Source of the DNA: Balanoglossus misakiensis
Taxonomy: Eukaryota > Hemichordata
Direction: 5' to 3'
NCBI GenBank assembly: GCA_040954595.2
Contig: CM082597.2
Location: 3,534,001-3,598,000 of the forward strand
DNA: 64,000 bases
Shown: positions 60,519-64,000 of the stretch, piece by piece
Position numbering within the stretch: the first letter of the stretch is position 1
Layout of the letters: every line of letters starts with the position of its first letter
Notes under the pieces: model-generated
What the model was told of the DNA's origin: nothing
Seen by the model: the letters and a program-made list of their open reading frames with translations, nothing else
Databases searched by the model: none
Position numbers and translations under genes: made by a program

Positions 60519-60563
60519 ACCTGTCTATAAAGGCCAGTCCTTTGACTGGCCACTATAGACAGG
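60519..60563. repeat. 45-base two-part hairpin
   Basis: Outer stem acctgtctata/tatagacaggt (11 pairs), inner stem ggccagtc/gactggcc (8 pairs), 3- to 4-base loop. Intergenic; no poly-T or other sign of a known RNA gene. Confidence 0.55.
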
Positions 60564-63532
60564 TTTGACTGTAGCTATATTCTCAGTGAAGGAATAATGG
60601 CGTGATCAGCTTTGCCATTTTCATCAGAACCCTTCAGGCGCACTTATAATACATGTATATCCGACGAGCGTGTAACCTGAAAAGATTCTAGATTTCTTTC
60701 CCATGAGTAGAGAAGTCAACTTACTTCTGTGATACGCACATGGCAATTCACCAGCTTTCGAATCGTTAAGATTTTTGTCGGAGAAATTTCAGCATGATGG
60801 TGGATGATTGAAAATCTGGAAACGGGTTTTTATGTATTGCGAGATACTGATCGACGATATGACAATGGATGCACATCAAGGTACACCTGGTGTCAATATT
60901 AGGCCAACTCTAGCCTGCGAGATTTCATCGTGGCAATGTTCGTGAATGAGAGGCTGGAGAGAGGAGCGGGGGAGGGGGAGGGGGGCAAGGAAGTGCGAGA
61001 GGTCGTGACGTATTGCCCTATTTGAACATTCGCATGTCGCTGTCAGATAAATCGAACTTGCATGTGTCTTGATAAAGAGAGCGCAATGTGACAGAATGTG
61101 TCGTGGTACACGTATGATATTGAAAGCTATGATACACTGCCTAACAACAGATCAAATCTCAGTCTCAGGAGGGAGGGAGTTTTCAGTGAATTTCAGTCAA
61201 CCTCACTCCTAGTAAGATGTCCCGGATGTTGGTTATTGAAATTACTACATTCATTGCACGGAGTGCATGTAAGCGTCGTTAGCTGGTAGAGAAAGCGCAT
61301 TCTTTTGATAAAATCTCGGGGGTCATAAAAGTGTGCTGATTGTACATGTTTGTGGCCCGGTTGAAATGGAAGTATCGCTTGCGGAACAAATTGGAAAAAG
61401 GAGAGATTTCGTCAGATACAGGGCAAGGGTACTACAGTCCGGCACGCGTCGCGCATGCTAATCGCGCTGGCGAAGTGCGTGTGCGCGCGAAGGTAGAGAC
61501 GCGTTCAGAGCTGACTGGGTGATAGAGGTGGGTCAGCGCGAGCGTGCCACAAGTGAAGCGTGTATAATTTCCTTTGTTCGTGGCTAATGACACGTGCACG
61601 ACCTTCAAACATACATGTCAGATATGTACACACGGCAGTCAGTCATTCATAACCCGAGAAAATGACAGATTTTCCCGGAGATCGCGTAGAAATCGTCACA
61701 GGGCGAAAAAAATCTTAAATCACCGAACGACGTTGAATTTAGGCATTTTAAAGTCTAATTGTCAATTTAAAATGTTTGTATCGGCACAGCTGCGTTTGGC
61801 CTGACTTCATTTCTCTCAGATTTACAGATAACAAAATCCATTTTCTACTTCGAGCACAAGTTCCCATAATTTGACGCAAACGTTACATTTCTGTGGAAGT
61901 TCCATACCCCTGTGCTCCTTTTAAATACTAATCTCTGTTTAGTTTTTTCAACAACTACATGTACATATAAATAGAAACTGATTGAAGTACATGTCTAAAA
62001 ATACTATTTTAACCGTGTATGTGGGTAGAATACGCATGATACAAGACCCATTGCATGAATACAGCAGTCCTGTTCACCAGAATCACAATTGGAGTATATG
62101 TACATATGTTGCCAAACATTCAGCTCTCGGAGCTTTAAAATGACAACATCAAAACATGGCGATAACTCTCTCCTGAGAAAACTTGACTAGGATCTGAATA
62201 ACACATCCGATTTGTGCATGTTATGACATCATTGTGCACTCACATTAAAACAGGCGTTCTATAGACGCCGCACAAGAAGAGAACCGACGCATTTAAAGAC
62301 GCAGTTAGGTCAGGGTCATGTTGGTACACCTGTGTTAATGTCGTTATAAAACCCAACCATTAGATAGGCTCCGGTGAACTCATTGACTGGCAAAGTAAAC
62401 TCCATAAATTGGTGACGTCCGTGTGGAAATGGAAGTTCCTTACGATCGCAGGCCATGCCCGCTGACTGTGTTGGCGGCCTGAGTGTATGTTGGCTGGGGA
62501 AAGTGTGCACTTTTTGTCGTCTGAAGAATGTTGACGCTAAATGAACAATGCGGAGTGACATCTTGCGGCAGCTGGCAGTATTGTTCCGAGAATTTCCACT
62601 ACTCACAAGAAATAGCCACCGGAAAACGTGGCCTTTTAAATAGCAATAAGTCTGCGCGCAAGTCTTTGTGTTATACGTCACAGGGTTAATGTCCCAATCG
62701 CAGTTATCTTGACAATGACCCCGGGGAGTGATCTATCCCTCGGCTGTGAGAAGGCTGGCCAAAATGGCGTCCAGATAGGTGCTGAGTCAGTAATCTGCTT
62801 GAATATAGTCCCTTGAACATAGTACCAATAAAACAGGCGAGGAATTACCACAGTTATACTGACGTTTGCAGACTTGAATCAAAATTGTAAGCTTACGGCC
62901 GGATGATATTTTAACAAAAGACACACTCGCTGTATGAAGCAAGTTCGTGTCAAAAAAGTCAGCTCGAAAACTTCGATGGCTGACATTCCTTACTTTGTCA
63001 TGACAAGTGCCTTCACCTTTCTACTAACGATAATGACAAATTCTCTAAACAGGGAGTATGATATCTTTTGCAAGCTTAGCAACAATCATCAATATTTAAT
63101 AAAAAGCCATCGGTAATACCCAGCCTCGCCGGACCATCAATTTATGAATTAATGGTTCTAAAATACATCTTTTATGTTATTTCCTATGCCATGTTTGTGC
63201 CCAAAACAAATATGCCATTCTTGCAATAAAATGAAATATCAATAATCGCACAAAGATCTGAGAGCCTTTTGTACTCTAGAAGAGAAAAATGGTCGAATTA
63301 AAGTGGAATGGTTTGACTTGGAGTAATTGATAAAGGTATACTCTAGGGAGTATCATGGAACTATCAATGCGACTCGCCGAGTGATCAAGAACGGGGTTTT
63401 TTACGACATGGATAGCATAACCTATCCATGCCATCTATCAGACCTGCTGAAGTGGGGTTTAACATTTACGTTTTGAAGTCCTACATGTAATTTCTCTGCT
63501 GTGCCTGTGTTTCTGTATGTTTGTAGGCCCAA

Positions 63533-63590
63533 TGTATGTATGTATGTATGTATGTATGTATGTATGTATGTATGTATGTATGTATGTATG

Positions 63591-63620
<30 letters not shown>
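63533..63620 (+). repeat. (TATG)n microsatellite
   Basis: About 22 tandem tetramers, intergenic. Confidence 0.95.
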
Positions 63621-63621
<1 letters not shown>

Positions 63622-64000
63622 GATCTTCTGGATCACTCAACATATTAGGGAACAAAATTGTTGGACATTTACCTTAATTAAACTTGACAATGGAATGACC
63701 TATGCGATCAGTATTCATCATTGCGCGCATGGACAGTGGTATCCAGTCCTGTGGATAGAATGACTGCAATTAGTTCATAATGTTACTGCATGTCCACAGG
63801 AGAATATTCGGGAAGGGCACCTCAAGATATTTGTTGGGGGGGGATTTTCTAACCTTTGGTATTTTCCTGATCAGTCAAAAGGGGATGTAGATATTGCAAA
63901 TTAAATGCAGGGAGACAACCCATTAATTAGTTACATCACTCAAGAAGCTAATATTTCAATCATGTACGAAATCATTATTACTGTTTGACTGACTCGACTT

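Larger units (their letters stand above)
54098..64000. other. Gene-poor 10-kb tail
   Basis: Probably the first intron of the 54-kb gene and/or intergenic DNA. Contains the three hairpins, a G-rich tract near 60970 and the 63533-63620 microsatellite. Open frames here lack domains, signal peptides and phase-compatible splice sites. Confidence 0.5.

Overview
This is a piece of animal nuclear genome. Its genes are split into short exons with GT-AG introns of a few hundred bases. The protein families are metazoan (CAP/SCP, LDL-receptor class A, TRIM-type RING/B-box, SRCR, C-type lectin, tectonin repeats, mucin WxxW). Introns and intergenic DNA are full of small inverted-repeat elements, minisatellites and tetranucleotide arrays. 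The mix of SRCR, lectin, TRIM and WxxW genes in compact introns suggests an invertebrate deuterostome such as an amphioxus or acorn worm; that is an inference and the species is not proven. All gene models below were built by hand from reading frame, splice sites, intron phase and comparison of paralogs inside the window.

Layout: (1) 22-7960, minus strand: two tandem secreted proteins with a Cys-rich LDLa-like module, an LDLa domain and a CAP domain. (2) 11842-13612, minus: TRIM-like gene 1. (3) 17015-21582, plus: a secreted tectonin-repeat protein with a proline-rich linker and four WxxW domains, plus a duplicated alternative signal-peptide exon. (4) 23.9 kb: a relic C-type lectin exon. (5) 25292-29377 and 32342-35868, plus: two paralogous secreted coiled-coil/SRCR proteins; the first ends in a C-type lectin domain and the second lacks it. 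(6) 36661-41891 and 44165-46186, minus: TRIM-like genes 2 and 3. (7) 48422-51007, plus: a third LDLa/CAP gene. (8) 54037-54097, plus: a TATA-driven signal-peptide exon of a gene whose other exons I could not find. The last 10 kb is otherwise gene-poor.

The most striking observation is that each of the three TRIM-like genes appears to have a separate first coding exon. That exon starts Met-Gly-Cys-x-x-Ser, the dual-acylation signature of Src-family kinases, and carries several tyrosine motifs (YxxL, YxxM, and an ITAM-like pair). It joins through a phase-2 intron to a single long exon encoding RING, two B-boxes and a coiled coil. This predicts membrane-anchored RING/B-box proteins with phosphotyrosine docking sites, an architecture I do not recognise from known TRIM classes. 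With the secreted SRCR, lectin, tectonin and CAP genes around them, the window looks like a cluster of recognition and host-defence genes, though no function is demonstrated by sequence alone.
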